A stretch of 64,000 nucleotides of DNA from an uncultured Planktomarina sp. (GTDB lineage Bacteria > Pseudomonadota > Alphaproteobacteria > Rhodobacterales > Rhodobacteraceae): assembly GCA_905181815.1 (NCBI GenBank), contig CAJIZA010000003.1:616943-680942 (forward strand). The letters run 5' to 3'. Position numbers and translations under genes: made by a program. The notes under the pieces are model-generated. The model was not told the origin of the DNA and did no database searches. It saw nothing but the letters and a program-made list of their open reading frames with translations. Shown piece by piece: positions 43,317 through 53,942 of this stretch (position 1 is the first letter of the stretch; every line of letters begins with the position of its first letter).

Positions 43317-45872
43317 ATGGCTGCTCTTGTAAAACTTGTGAACCGTCTTTCTCCGCCACTGCGCGAGACCCTTGAAAATGCTGTTGGTGAAGCGATGAAA
43401 CGCAAAGCGTCGACCGTTGAGACGGCTCATTGGCTCTATCACATTATGTTTGGTAAAGATGTTGAACTTCAAGCGTTTCTTGAAAGCCAAGGGGTCAGTC
43501 TTGAAGCGTTGCAGGCGGATTTTGAACGAGAGATGCCGTTTGGCGCTGGGGCGGATGGCCAACAGCCAACCATTTCTGGGTCGCTTGTCAAACTGATTGA
43601 ACAGGCCTGGATTTTGGCATCAGTTGAGCTTGATCAAGGGGCCATCCTGCCAGAAGTGTTTCTCCTAACAACTCAGATGCCAAATAACCTTGGTGTACGC
43701 GCAGCACCGCTGGCTGCACTCAAGCCAATGTCAACTGATGCGCTGCGCGCCTTTGCAATCGAGCGTGGGCAGACTGTCGCCTCTGCATCTTCTGTCGGGG
43801 CGGCGGCTCAGGCAACAGGTGATGGCACTGCGCTGCAGAAGTATACTGTCAATCTGACTGCCTCTGCTCGTGAAGGCACGCTGGATACGGTTCTTGGCCG
43901 GACCAGTGAAGTTTCTAAGGCGATCGATGTGTTGCTGCGTAAAAGACAAAATAATCCAATCCTTCTGGGCCAACCTGGAGTTGGAAAAACTGCAGTCGTC
44001 GAGGGGCTTGCGCTAAAAATCGCCTCTGGCGATGTGCCTGAACAGTTGAAGAATGCTGAATTGGTTAGCCTTGACATGGGGCTTTTACAAGCCGGTGCTA
44101 GTGTGAAAGGTGAATTTGAAGAACGATTAAAAAACTTGATCAACGAGGTTCAATCCTCGCCCACCCCAATCCTCGTTTTCATTGATGAAGCTCATACGAT
44201 GATTGGCGCAGGTGGCACTGAAGGGCAGAACGACGCAGCTAACCTGCTAAAACCAGCATTGGCACGCGGAGCCTTCCGCACCATTGCGGCCACAACCTTT
44301 TCTGAATATAAAAAGTATTTTGAAAAAGACCCCGCCCTATCGCGCCGTTTCCAAGCGATTACGATTGAGGAACCAGCACGTGACGCGTCAGTCAATATTT
44401 TGCGTGCTGTCGTCAACGGGCTGAGCCAACACCATAATGTTTTTATCCGTGAAGAAGCAATTAAGGCGGCAGTTGATCTATCGATTCGCTTCATGCCTTC
44501 GCGTCGTCTGCCTGACAAAGCAATCAGCCTCATGGACACCGCCTGTTCGCGCGTCGCTATCTCGCAGCATGCCCGCCCAGAGCAAATCGAAACCCTGGAA
44601 GAGCAGCTACGGTTCGCTGAAGCCGAGCTGGAGAAATCGGAGGCCGATGCGAGGATGTTTGGCAATGATAGCTTCGATGCTGGCGCGCTCAACACAGATA
44701 TCGAATCCCGGCGCGCTGATGTTGCCGCCCGTATTGCTAGTTGGGAGGTTCAGAAAGAACAGGTTGCAGCCCGTCTTGAGGCTGCGCGCGTCGCTGAGTT
44801 AAACGAGGATGCAGCCGCGCCAAGTCCAATGGACAGCGGCGATAGCGACATCTACGTGCACCCTTGGGTCACTGCAGATACAATTGCTTCCGTGATCTCG
44901 GACTGGACAGGTGTGCCGGTTAACAGCCTTGGTGCCAGCGAAGCCGAACGGTTACTCAATATGGAGGCTACGCTGAAGCAACGCGTAATTGGGCAAGACG
45001 CTGCGATTGAGGCGATCACCCGTTCGCTTAAGATTTCCCGTGCTGGGCTAACTGATACGCGCAAACCGATCGGCGTATTCATGATGTGCGGGCCTTCTGG
45101 CGTTGGTAAAACCGAAACTGCATTGGCCATCGCTGATCAGTTCTTTGGTGGCGAAGATGCTATGGTTTCGATCAATATGACTGAATTCAAAGAAGCTCAC
45201 AAAGTGTCAATGCTATTGGGAGCAGCAGCTGGCTACGTCGGTTATGGCAAAGGCGGTGTGTTGACTGAAGCTGTGAGGCGCAAACCCTATTGCGTACTTT
45301 TGTTGGATGAGATGGAAAAGGCACATCGTGAAATTCATGACATCTTTTTTCAGATATTTGACAAAGGGCATATCAGCGACAGTGAAGGTAACGAGGTCGA
45401 TTTTCGTAATACGATTATTATTATGACTTCAAACACTGGTGGCGAGGAAATTCGTGATTTCATAGACTCAACTAATGAAACGCCTAGCCCGGATGAATTG
45501 TCTAACTATCTCCGTCCGATACTCCTCAATAGTTTTAGCCCTGCTTTCATTGGCCGAACAGAGCTGATCGCCTATCGACCGCTGACATCTGAAGTTAGCG
45601 GCTTATTGACTGAAATTCACTTAAAACGGATCAAAAAACGGATCAAATCTCAATATAATGCTGCCCTCACTTGGGAGCAGAGTTTTGTTGACTATGTTGT
45701 TAATGCTAACAACGATCCACTATCAGGCGGACGTGCGCTTGAGGCGATCATCAACAAAAAATTCCTTCCACGCTTGGCTGAAGAATGCATCAGCCGAGTT
45801 ATTGACGATCAAGTACTGACATCTATTTCCGTTACGCATGACGGAACAGATGTTGTGCTGAACATGGAGTAG
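43317..45872 (+). CDS. tssH: T6SS sheath-recycling ATPase ClpV (TssH)
   Basis: 851 residues from the ATG of MAALVKLVNRLSPPLRETLE. N-domain residues ~1-150, then two AAA+ modules. D1 has Walker A GQPGVGKTAVVEG and Walker B VFIDEAHTMIGAG; D2 has GPSGVGKTETALA and LLLDEMEKAH. A middle coiled-coil (ETLEEQLRFAEAELEKSEAD) lies between them. ClpV pulls apart the contracted TssBC sheath for reuse. It is intact. The upstream in-frame extension inside tssG is not ClpV-like. Confidence 0.95.
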   Translation: MAALVKLVNRLSPPLRETLENAVGEAMKRKASTVETAHWLYHIMFGKDVELQAFLESQGVSLEALQADFEREMPFGAGADGQQPTISGSLVKLIEQAWILASVELDQGAILPEVFLLTTQMPNNLGVRAAPLAALKPMSTDALRAFAIERGQTVASASSVGAAAQATGDGTALQKYTVNLTASAREGTLDTVLGRTSEVSKAIDVLLRKRQNNPILLGQPGVGKTAVVEGLALKIASGDVPEQLKNAELVSLDMGLLQAGASVKGEFEERLKNLINEVQSSPTPILVFIDEAHTMIGAGGTEGQNDAANLLKPALARGAFRTIAATTFSEYKKYFEKDPALSRRFQAITIEEPARDASVNILRAVVNGLSQHHNVFIREEAIKAAVDLSIRFMPSRRLPDKAISLMDTACSRVAISQHARPEQIETLEEQLRFAEAELEKSEADARMFGNDSFDAGALNTDIESRRADVAARIASWEVQKEQVAARLEAARVAELNEDAAAPSPMDSGDSDIYVHPWVTADTIASVISDWTGVPVNSLGASEAERLLNMEATLKQRVIGQDAAIEAITRSLKISRAGLTDTRKPIGVFMMCGPSGVGKTETALAIADQFFGGEDAMVSINMTEFKEAHKVSMLLGAAAGYVGYGKGGVLTEAVRRKPYCVLLLDEMEKAHREIHDIFFQIFDKGHISDSEGNEVDFRNTIIIMTSNTGGEEIRDFIDSTNETPSPDELSNYLRPILLNSFSPAFIGRTELIAYRPLTSEVSGLLTEIHLKRIKKRIKSQYNAALTWEQSFVDYVVNANNDPLSGGRALEAIINKKFLPRLAEECISRVIDDQVLTSISVTHDGTDVVLNME

Positions 45873-45876
45873 AGCC

Positions 45877-46629
45877 ATGCTGAGGTTTCAAATTCCTTTG
45901 ATTATGATTTGGGCAGCAGTCGCGTTAGGCGCATCCTCTGTTTCCGCCGTGGCTCAATCGCAATGCGGCAAAGCTGCCATACGATTAGCGACGCATGATT
46001 TGCCACCTTATCAGATGATTGAGTTTGGCGAAGGCGATGAACCGACCCTGACGGGAATTGCAGTGGATCGGGTGACCTGTGCTCTCGTCAAAATGGAGTG
46101 CGCTTATGAAATTACTCTGGGAGACCCTAAAGCCGGCCCGCGTGGGACCCGAGCGGGTGACTATGATGGCAATTTTCCTGCCTCTTTAAACGAAGATCGG
46201 GCAAAATATTCTAAGCCATCCGCACCGATCATCTTTGAAAACCGTTATTGGTATTTGATGAAGGGGTCCAAGATTGACCCCAATGACCCTGCCGATTTTC
46301 TCAAAGCACGCTACAGTGCAAAATTCACAACCAGCAAATGGAGATTTCTAATGAAAAAGGGGTATAATGTTGTAATGCGACCGCAGAATGCGAAATCGCT
46401 GCTCGACATGCTATACCGCGGGGACGTTGATGTAGGACTGGAATATGAGGCTATCTTTGAACACTACATTAAGGCAAAAGGTCTCCGTTTGGACCAGTTC
46501 GAGAAAATTTTACAAAAAGCTAATAAAAATATGTCTGTGCATTTTGCGGATAAGTACCTCGATGCCCACCCAAACTTTCTGAGCCGCTTTAATGAAAATG
46601 TGCTAAACTGCATGGAGCCCCCGGGATGA
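45877..46629 (+). CDS. Periplasmic solute-binding protein (SBP_bac_3-like) inside the T6SS operon
   Basis: 250 residues with a Sec signal (MLRFQIPLIMIWAAVALGAS, cleavage near SAVAQS). The mature part is a family-3 binding fold: IRLATHDLPPYQMIEFGEGD, LTGIAVDRVTCALVKMECAY, GDYDGNFPASLNEDRAKYSK and LLDMLYRGDVDVGLEYEAIF. Three Cys in the mature part could form a disulfide. Core T6SS sets do not include such a protein. It starts 5 bp after tssH and overlaps the FHA gene by 4 bp, so it is truly in the operon. It may sense a ligand and feed the FHA/kinase control branch, which is inference. Confidence 0.85.
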   Translation: MLRFQIPLIMIWAAVALGASSVSAVAQSQCGKAAIRLATHDLPPYQMIEFGEGDEPTLTGIAVDRVTCALVKMECAYEITLGDPKAGPRGTRAGDYDGNFPASLNEDRAKYSKPSAPIIFENRYWYLMKGSKIDPNDPADFLKARYSAKFTTSKWRFLMKKGYNVVMRPQNAKSLLDMLYRGDVDVGLEYEAIFEHYIKAKGLRLDQFEKILQKANKNMSVHFADKYLDAHPNFLSRFNENVLNCMEPPG

Positions 46630-47532
46630 GCTTAAGTATCCAAATAATACAAGTTCCTGTCAGCGAAACAGCGCCCCAGCGCGAGTTTTTTTTGAATGGT
46701 CCCGAGTTCAAAATTGGTCGTAACTTCGCATCGGATGTCTGTCTGCCGGATCAATCAGGACAGATCTCACGAACACATACTGTGCTGAAGACGACGTCAG
46801 AGGGTGGCTATGAAATCACAAATACCAGTACTAATGGAACGGCGCTCAACGGCAATGACATGTCTTCACAAGAGACACTGCCAGTAGCTGATGGCGATAT
46901 CATCAGCCTTGGAGATTATCGGTTGCTGATTGGAATTGTAGGTGGCGCACGCCCCGTTTCACCGGACACAAGGGATGCTGAAATCGTATTTGATACTGAA
47001 AGTGATTTCTCTTCGAAAAATGCAATGATGCCAGGCGAGGAGATGGAAGAGACCGTAGAGTTTCATCATCATGAATTCACTCGAGCTGAGGTTGATCTTG
47101 ACCGAGATCTGATGTTTGATCCCTTTGCTGAGGGTCTTGGCCTTGACGAAAGTTCTAAAGATCACTTGCGCGCCAGAGAACACTTTTGTTGCGCAACAAG
47201 GTGAAGCGCTTATTCCAACAAAAGATTCTGAAATGCTCGACGTCATTTCGCCCAATGGTGCCGAAATGCCCACACGCCACGAACTCCCAATGCATCCTGT
47301 GCTTTACCGTGATCAGGTGTTAGCGGCGATGGAACTGGCGTTTGAAGCGTTTCTCAGTGAGCTGGATCCAGAAAAGCTCCAATCTGATTACGACGACTAC
47401 ATCCCAATGCTGGTGAACCGCCGAAAAAGATACTGGACGATACACATGCGTCAGTTCGCCAAAAAACGCACTAATGGAGAATTTCGACGTAATTTCATGG
47501 CTCTATTTGCTGAGGAGATGTGGAAGAAATGA
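46626..47532 (+). pseudogene. FHA-domain T6SS regulator (ImpI/TagH-like), frameshifted
   Basis: The first frame has an N-terminal FHA domain (FKIGRNFASDVCLPDQSGQI, SRTHTVLKTTSEGGYEITNT, STNGTALNG), then an acidic linker, and stops after REHFCCATR at 47204. The next frame continues from about 47165 with PENTFVAQQGEALIPTKDSE and the C-terminal TagH-like part (RDQVLAAMELAFEAFLSELD, MRQFAKKRTNGEFRRNFMAL). One lost or gained base near 47165-47180 explains it. FHA proteins bind phospho-Thr and link a kinase to T6SS assembly; a small kinase gene lies at 54.8 kb. Confidence 0.8.
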
Positions 47533-48092
47533 ACCATTTCATTCGCCCAATTCTGATTACAATGGCGCTGGCCTCGCTTGTGGCATGCGCCACCCCCAAA
47601 GAAGTAGCAGCGCGGGCCCCTGTGAATAAAACTCTGACCGTACAAGCTGGGCCAAGTGTAAATAACTACAACAATTCATCCAACCCGATTGTGATCCGCC
47701 TTTATCAGCTGAACAGTCGCAGCGAGTTTGAGACTGCTGGTTTCTGGCAAATCTTTAATGGCGGCGCACCAGAATTAGCCGGTGTCGTGGTGAATGTACG
47801 CAGTCTTTCACCACTTTATCCAGGTGAACACCGTCTTGTTTCTATCGATCTCGAACCTGATGTGTTTTACCTTGGGGCGTTTGCTGAGTTTGCCGACTTT
47901 GGCACGCAGCAGTTCCGACATGTGGTGCCTATCAATGAAGAACTTTTAGACGATGGCGTGACTGTCTCGGTCACAGCATCAGGGATTTCACTGCAATTTC
48001 GTGGTGCACCAGGTCAAGAAAAAAAAATAGTGGCTGTGGAGCCTCGCAAACCTGGTTTCTTCGCCAGGTTAATTGATGGATTGAAATCATGA
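47529..48092 (+). CDS. tssJ: T6SS outer-membrane lipoprotein TssJ
   Basis: 187 residues from the ATG of MNHFIRPILITMALASLVAC. The lipobox LVAC puts the lipidated Cys at residue 20. The mature domain has NPIVIRLYQLNSRSEFETAG, LYPGEHRLVSIDLEPDVFYL and GAFAEFADFG, the TssJ (VasD) pattern. It anchors TssM to the outer membrane. The start overlaps the FHA stop (ATGA), which favours it over the upstream GTG, and its own stop overlaps the tssK start. Confidence 0.9.
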   Translation: MNHFIRPILITMALASLVACATPKEVAARAPVNKTLTVQAGPSVNNYNNSSNPIVIRLYQLNSRSEFETAGFWQIFNGGAPELAGVVVNVRSLSPLYPGEHRLVSIDLEPDVFYLGAFAEFADFGTQQFRHVVPINEELLDDGVTVSVTASGISLQFRGAPGQEKKIVAVEPRKPGFFARLIDGLKS

Positions 48093-49415
48093 GAAAATCT
48101 ATAGTCTGGAGCGAAGGCATGTTTATCGCCCCACAGCATTTTCAGCATAACCATCTGAATTTGCAGAGTTATATAAATGAGAGTTTCCCAGCTTGACTTG
48201 GTAGATGGTGACTATGGGGTCAGCCAGCTTGAGATCAATCAGGACATGTTAAAAATTGGAAAGCTTGGTCTTCGCCAGGCCGCAGGCGTTTTACCCGATC
48301 GCATGTTTTTTCGTCTTGATGGCGAAGTGGTCCTTGATATTGCTGATGGCACCGTCGACGAGGTCATCTTACTGGCGGTACCCCTCGCGATCTTTGGTTC
48401 AGGGCAGTTTGGTAATGGTGATGACCCAGTACGCTTGGTCAAATCGAGGACAGAACTGCGCGATTTGAACGATCCAAGCAATGAGCCAGTAGAGGCTGAG
48501 GTTGCAGAGGTTGGTGTACGGCTCCTGCCACAATCCGCTGAGACGTCTGGCTATGCGGCAATTCCTGTGGCGCGTGTGCTTGAGAAAACTGCTGAAGGTC
48601 GTATAATCCTTGATCGTAGTTTTATACCACATGTCCTACGTTTGTCCGCCTCTAGCCTACTAATGGAGCGGCTCGAAGAAATAGTTTCGTTGTTACGGGT
48701 CCGCGCGGCTAATGCCGCCGGGCGTGTTGCAAGCGGCAGCGATACCCGCAGCGAAAGTAGCTTGATGGCCGAACGTCTAGAGCTTCAGGTGTTAAATCGT
48801 TGGCTGATTGTTATGCAAAACGCGCTGCAATCTGGTCATGTTTCCCCACGCCGATTGTTTGAGTATCTAGCCTGCCTTTCGGCTGAGTTAAGTGCTTCGT
48901 TGGGGCAAGCTGCCTCCGAAGACTTGATCTATACGGCTGAAGATATGGTGAAATCTTTTGAGACAGTCTTGTCGGGTCTACGCCGGAAACTCATTTTGGA
49001 AAAGCCAGAAAGTGTAGTAGAATTGCAATGGAACACCGAATTATTTGAAAAGCGCCGCCTCTTGCGTGTTATTCTTCCAGCGCGCTTGTTGAGTGAAAAT
49101 CGCCGTCCAATTCTGGCTCTGAGTGGACCTGACGGTGATACCGTACTTTCTGAACTTGGGCCGCTGGCTTGCAAACTGTCTGGTCTGTCTGCAATGCCGG
49201 ATTTAGTATCGCATGGTTTAGCTGGTGTTGAGATTAAATTCCTTACTGTGGCTCCACCGGAGTTACGCAGCAGGGCAAATGCCGCGTTCTTTTCGATTGA
49301 TACCAGCAGCCCACATTGGCTAAGTTTTCTGGAGAAACGCGAGGCACTTGCCCTGCATGTTGATGATCGTATTAGTACTGTGGCCGCAACACTTTATATG
49401 CTGGGGCAGTCATGA
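48089..49415 (+). pseudogene. tssK: T6SS baseplate protein TssK, frameshifted near the start
   Basis: The ATG at 48089 overlaps the tssJ stop and reads RKSIVWSEGMFIAPQHFQHN, the invariant TssK beginning, then stops after NESFPA. The next frame starts inside this (48177) and carries RVSQLDLVDGDYGVSQLEIN, MLKIGKLGLRQAAGVLPDRM and the rest of TssK to 49415. A one-base change near 48175-48185 separates them. The second frame alone would lack the shell-domain start. TssK connects the baseplate to the TssJLM membrane complex. Confidence 0.82.
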
Positions 49416-50299
49416 ACTCTGTTCAACCGGAAATCACTACACTCACACTGACGCCGCAAGGTGTGGAGGCCTCTACGAAAGGGGTGGCGGCCCCTGTAAC
49501 CGTTAGCGCTGGTGAGTTGCAGACCCTCGACCTAGCGCTGAAGAAATTCAGTGGCTCGAACAATAAGTTAATCAATGCCGCTGCCAATTTACTAGGAGTT
49601 TGCGGCACTATTACCCGAATGAGTCCAGGCGATGAGCTAAACACTACTCGCGTTGAGCTGTCTCGGGCAATTATCGACTTGAAGTATAAAGTGGTGCAAC
49701 TGGATTACCCAACGTCTGTGGCGGAAAACCTCTGCCTGATTTTTGCTATTGTAATTGATGAGTTCGTCATGGCGAGCCCCTGGGGCCGTAACAGTAATTG
49801 GGGTAACAGGACACTCGTCGCAGATCTGTTTGGCTTTCGCGATGGAGGTTACCGATTTTACAAGATCGCTGATCGCGCGCTGATGCAGCCGCGCGCGCTG
49901 AGTGAATTTTTAGAAATCGTCTATTTTTTCCTCAAGCTTGGGTTTCGTGGCAAGTATAACCTCGGCAGTGAGCAAGAGCGGGATCGGCTGATTGATCGGC
50001 TTGAAGCAGTGCTGCCAATGCTGAAAATGCCTGGCAGTGACAAAAAGCACCCCAACCCGGGCCGCCCAATTTTTGATAGCAAAACCCCAGCGCGGAGCTG
50101 GCTACTGCGTCACAAGCTGCTGCTGACGGTATCTCTTCTTATTGGCATGGTGATGTTTTCACTGTCCACCCAGATAAAACTAACAAATGATTCAGATGGG
50201 TTTTTTGAGCCGCTTCGCGCAGCTGCTACTGCAGTTAGACCTTCCGATTGGGTGCTCGATAGTCAGACTGGCAAAACCGTAAAGAAGCCCCGTAAATGA
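49412..50299 (+). CDS. tssL: T6SS inner-membrane protein TssL (DotU/IcmH family)
   Basis: 295 residues. The cytoplasmic hook-like DotU domain (YKVVQLDYPTSVAENLCLIF, AIVIDEFVMASPWGRNSNWG, LEIVYFFLKLGFRGKYNLGS) is followed by one C-terminal membrane helix (about residues 230-250, KLLLTVSLLIGMVMFSLST). No peptidoglycan-binding domain is attached. It overlaps tssK and tssM by 4 bp each. It is intact. Confidence 0.92.
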   Translation: MNSVQPEITTLTLTPQGVEASTKGVAAPVTVSAGELQTLDLALKKFSGSNNKLINAAANLLGVCGTITRMSPGDELNTTRVELSRAIIDLKYKVVQLDYPTSVAENLCLIFAIVIDEFVMASPWGRNSNWGNRTLVADLFGFRDGGYRFYKIADRALMQPRALSEFLEIVYFFLKLGFRGKYNLGSEQERDRLIDRLEAVLPMLKMPGSDKKHPNPGRPIFDSKTPARSWLLRHKLLLTVSLLIGMVMFSLSTQIKLTNDSDGFFEPLRAAATAVRPSDWVLDSQTGKTVKKPRK

Positions 50300-53200
50300 A
50301 ACTCAAAACCTTTGTAAATATTGCGCTGATAGTTTTTGTACTTGCCGTGATGGGACAAGTGTTATGGATAGGTTTGCATTGGTCAGGTGACACGCTGACG
50401 CAAAAGGTGGCTCTTATTTGGAGTGCTGTCCTAATAGGTTTAACCTTGGTCACGGCGTTCTCTGTTATCCTTCTGCGCAAGCGCATTTGGATTCACGATA
50501 CGGGTACTGAGCAATGGGAACAACTGACACGCGTCGCGAGAAACCAGTTTAATCAAGCCCGTGGGCGCTCGCGCGTGATAGATAAGTCACCAATTACTGT
50601 ACCTTGGTATCTTTTTATTGCCAATGAAAAATCGGAGTGCTCCACCGCAATGGTGGAGATGGGATATGTCGTATTCGGTGACCCGCTGCTGCATGATGGG
50701 CTGTCAATCACGACTTGGACATCACCAACAGCAATCGCTTATCGGATTGAGATCAGCGCAGGCAGCGACACACCTTTTGATCTCATAGAGTACGTGTTGA
50801 AGCTCCTGTATAGGAACCGCCCATCCTTAGCGGTGAACGCAGCTTTTGTTGAATGTGAGTTGGCCGGATTGATGCAGACAGATAGCGTGGAGAATAGTAC
50901 TGTCTCTGTGATTAATCGTATCTTTAATGTCGCTGTCTTTGAGTTTGGGATCGACTTGCCAGTTCATATTCTTCTTGTTGGGTTGGAGCATTTCCTTGAC
51001 CTGTCGCGGAGCGCAATTCTGACACAGAAAATTGGAGATTCAGAAATTTTTGGTGGGTTTTTGCCCCTTGAAGGCGACAGCGTTGAGGCGCGAATTGATG
51101 CCCTTTTTGAAGATATGATCAGGGCCTTGAATGATGCTCGTCTGCCTGCCTTGCAAAAGCAGTTAGCACCTGAATTTTGCGCGTCACTGCTGAACGGGCC
51201 AACTCAGTTGGCATTGGTTCAGATCCGCCTGCGTGACCGAGCAGTCGCCCTGACACAACCATTGCCACCACGCCGTCATCCACTTGATCTGCACAGTGTC
51301 GTATTTGTTGGTGCGAGTGTGACAATGCCGGCAGTTGATCCATTAAGCCAGGTGATTGGGCAGCGTTATTTTGGCGAGCCGCCTATCGACACTTATGCTG
51401 AAGTGGCACCTAGTGGTGTCACAAGAGGGAACGCGAGACTGGTGGCACAAGCTTATCACCGTGAAGGTTTCAGGGTTAAGCCTAACACGCGTCAAAAGGT
51501 GCAAATTGGGCTCAGACGCTTAATTTGGTCACTTTCGCTTGTCGGTGTTGTTGCAGCCTTTGGTGCGCTCTTGTTTGACAACTTTCGCGCTTACAGTCAG
51601 GTGAATGATAGTCTGAAAGTGGCTTTTACTGCCTACTACGATGAAATTGGTAAAGTAGGCACCGACTCTGATAAATTGTTAGATCGGGTTCGGCTCCTGC
51701 AGCCGCTGCGTACCGGGCTTGAGGATTATCAAGTTGTGGCAAATACTTGGCACCGACGTTTACTGCCAAATGGGTCTTTGGAAGACACGTTCCAAAAAAT
51801 GTATGATCAAGAATTGCTCGAGGGGTTTCAAGCAACACTGGTCAGATATATTGATGAGGAAACCCTTGCTTTCGGTATGCTGGAAAATGGAGTTATGCTG
51901 ATCCGCGCTGCCTCGGTTTCACTACAATTTCACTCCAACCAAAAAACCTATAGTAAGCAACTGGCCGAATACTTCCAGAAAGGTCTTGAGGCTAACGGTG
52001 AAACAAGTGAGCTTCAGACCAGTTTTCTGGACACGCTGCAAGATCTATTCACGCTGAACCAACCGCCCACGATCCCCGAAAAGACGGTCAAACTCGTTGC
52101 GGAAACATTGTCTGAATTTGACACTGCTGAACTTCTTTACAAATCTCTCATGCTCAGGCCCGCCTACTCGGATATGATCAATCTGGAGCAACGGCTAGGA
52201 CCCCATGCAGGTGAAGTATTTAGCGTAACGTCAAAGGACCCCAAAAACCCGAAGTCAGACGAGCAGATGTATTCCATGCCACGTGCCTACACGCAGGATG
52301 GGTTCAACGCCTTTTTTAAGGATGGAGAGATACCAGAGTTGGGTCGAATGATCCATAATTACGAAGAAATTATCGGCCTTCTTGATGAAGCAGAGATCAA
52401 CGCAATTAAGCGCAAAGTGGCACAAGCGTATACCACTGATTATATCAACCATTGGTCAGATTTTATCGATGCGCTCGGCTTGCGTGAGATTGATGACTGG
52501 GCGGATGCCGAGGCCATGATGAAGGTCCTGATAAGCCCAGCAGAAAACCCGCTCACTCGGCTAACGCAAACGTTTCAAGGCAATCTTGATATCCCTGTTT
52601 GGCAGCCTGCTGCAGCTGTCACAACTACAGATTCGGGTGTGGCGCCAGAGCCTAACGCTCGAATCTCTGCTGCATCTAAAGCGAATATCGAAGCTGCGGC
52701 AGCGTTTAAAATCCGCAGGGCTTTTCGCCCTTATTTGGAGGCTGCAGAACGCAACGCTGATGACAAAAATGAATATGACGTCTTTCTGCAATACGCTGCT
52801 GATGTGCATCGTTGGCTGGTAGAGGCTGCAGGCGCTGCCAATGGGATGGGACCCTACCTGTTTGAGCAATTTAAGGCCCCTAATCAAGCTAGCACACTGG
52901 CGATATTCAACGCTTTTGTCTTGCGCTCTGACATTGAACTGATCCGCAAATTCGGGCGCAATCTGGCTACCAAACTGGATGCGCAGGCGATGCGCTTCAT
53001 CTATGAATACATAGACAGACAGTGGATGCAGCAGATCCTCGTGCCCCATGGCAGGACACTTAAAAGTAGTTTCCCCTTTGCCTCGGGCTCGGACATGTCA
53101 CTAATCGAATTTGCTGACCTCTTCGCGCCTGAAGGTAAGCTTTTGAACTTCGAGCTCACCTATCTTACGCCGTTTCAGGCTCCCAATGGCTCCTACCGCC

Positions 53201-53757
53201 CACGCGTTACTTTCCTAGCGTCGGGCAGTGCCGAGCCTTTGGTTCAAGCACGGCAAGCCTTTATTCGGTTTAATCAAATTTCTGAAGCTATGTTTGTGGA
53301 CGGCAAGCCGTACCTCGCATTCAAGATACGGACGGGATATCTCGAACCCTCGCTTAGTAAGCTTACGATTTCGTCAGGAATTACTTTGCATCAATACAGG
53401 CATGGTCCAGTATTTTGGGCTGAGCAGACGTGGCCTGCTGCAGGGATCCAAAACAGTGATTTGCAACTACGAATATTTCAGCGGTCGCGCGCTGTCCTGA
53501 ATGATAGTTACGCTGGCCCGTGGTCCTGGTTTCGGCTATCACGCAGCGGAGATGTCATCCTGAAACCCGACCTTGGTTTGGCGGAGGCTACGTTTGCCGT
53601 CACTGATGGTATCGCAAAGCTCCAATTTGACGCGCAGCGGCGGCACAACCCGTTTGCTCCAGGCTTCTTCTCAAAATTTGATTTACCTATATCACTTTTT
53701 GAAAATGAACATAATCCTGTATTGGTTGGCAGCTCTTCTCTGGTGGAAAACCAATAA
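50296..53757 (+). CDS. tssM: T6SS inner-membrane protein TssM (IcmF family)
   Basis: 1153 residues, normal length. Two N-terminal helices (residues ~6-26 and ~36-56), a cytoplasmic region, a third helix at about residues 404-424 (LRRLIWSLSLVGVVAAFGAL), then a large periplasmic part ending in the IcmF C-terminal domain (AGPWSWFRLSR). The place of the usual Walker A (after VPWYL) reads FIANEKSECSTAMVEMG, so the GxxGxGKT motif is absent and ATP binding is unlikely. It spans the envelope and binds TssJ and TssL. Frame intact. Confidence 0.92.
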   Translation: MKLKTFVNIALIVFVLAVMGQVLWIGLHWSGDTLTQKVALIWSAVLIGLTLVTAFSVILLRKRIWIHDTGTEQWEQLTRVARNQFNQARGRSRVIDKSPITVPWYLFIANEKSECSTAMVEMGYVVFGDPLLHDGLSITTWTSPTAIAYRIEISAGSDTPFDLIEYVLKLLYRNRPSLAVNAAFVECELAGLMQTDSVENSTVSVINRIFNVAVFEFGIDLPVHILLVGLEHFLDLSRSAILTQKIGDSEIFGGFLPLEGDSVEARIDALFEDMIRALNDARLPALQKQLAPEFCASLLNGPTQLALVQIRLRDRAVALTQPLPPRRHPLDLHSVVFVGASVTMPAVDPLSQVIGQRYFGEPPIDTYAEVAPSGVTRGNARLVAQAYHREGFRVKPNTRQKVQIGLRRLIWSLSLVGVVAAFGALLFDNFRAYSQVNDSLKVAFTAYYDEIGKVGTDSDKLLDRVRLLQPLRTGLEDYQVVANTWHRRLLPNGSLEDTFQKMYDQELLEGFQATLVRYIDEETLAFGMLENGVMLIRAASVSLQFHSNQKTYSKQLAEYFQKGLEANGETSELQTSFLDTLQDLFTLNQPPTIPEKTVKLVAETLSEFDTAELLYKSLMLRPAYSDMINLEQRLGPHAGEVFSVTSKDPKNPKSDEQMYSMPRAYTQDGFNAFFKDGEIPELGRMIHNYEEIIGLLDEAEINAIKRKVAQAYTTDYINHWSDFIDALGLREIDDWADAEAMMKVLISPAENPLTRLTQTFQGNLDIPVWQPAAAVTTTDSGVAPEPNARISAASKANIEAAAAFKIRRAFRPYLEAAERNADDKNEYDVFLQYAADVHRWLVEAAGAANGMGPYLFEQFKAPNQASTLAIFNAFVLRSDIELIRKFGRNLATKLDAQAMRFIYEYIDRQWMQQILVPHGRTLKSSFPFASGSDMSLIEFADLFAPEGKLLNFELTYLTPFQAPNGSYRPRVTFLASGSAEPLVQARQAFIRFNQISEAMFVDGKPYLAFKIRTGYLEPSLSKLTISSGITLHQYRHGPVFWAEQTWPAAGIQNSDLQLRIFQRSRAVLNDSYAGPWSWFRLSRSGDVILKPDLGLAEATFAVTDGIAKLQFDAQRRHNPFAPGFFSKFDLPISLFENEHNPVLVGSSSLVENQ

Positions 53758-53942
53758 TGCAGTACAGTTTCCATTGTTTAAGACTGCTAAACGCTCTATG
53801 TTACCGTGCCATTACAGGCGAAATAAATTGAAATTGATTTATGATCTATGGCCGTAACCCTTGGGGCAAAAATATCATTTACGTTCTCTGAAAATCAAAC
53901 GTACTTCGCTCCCGCTATGATTTTAGTGTTAAAGGTACACTC

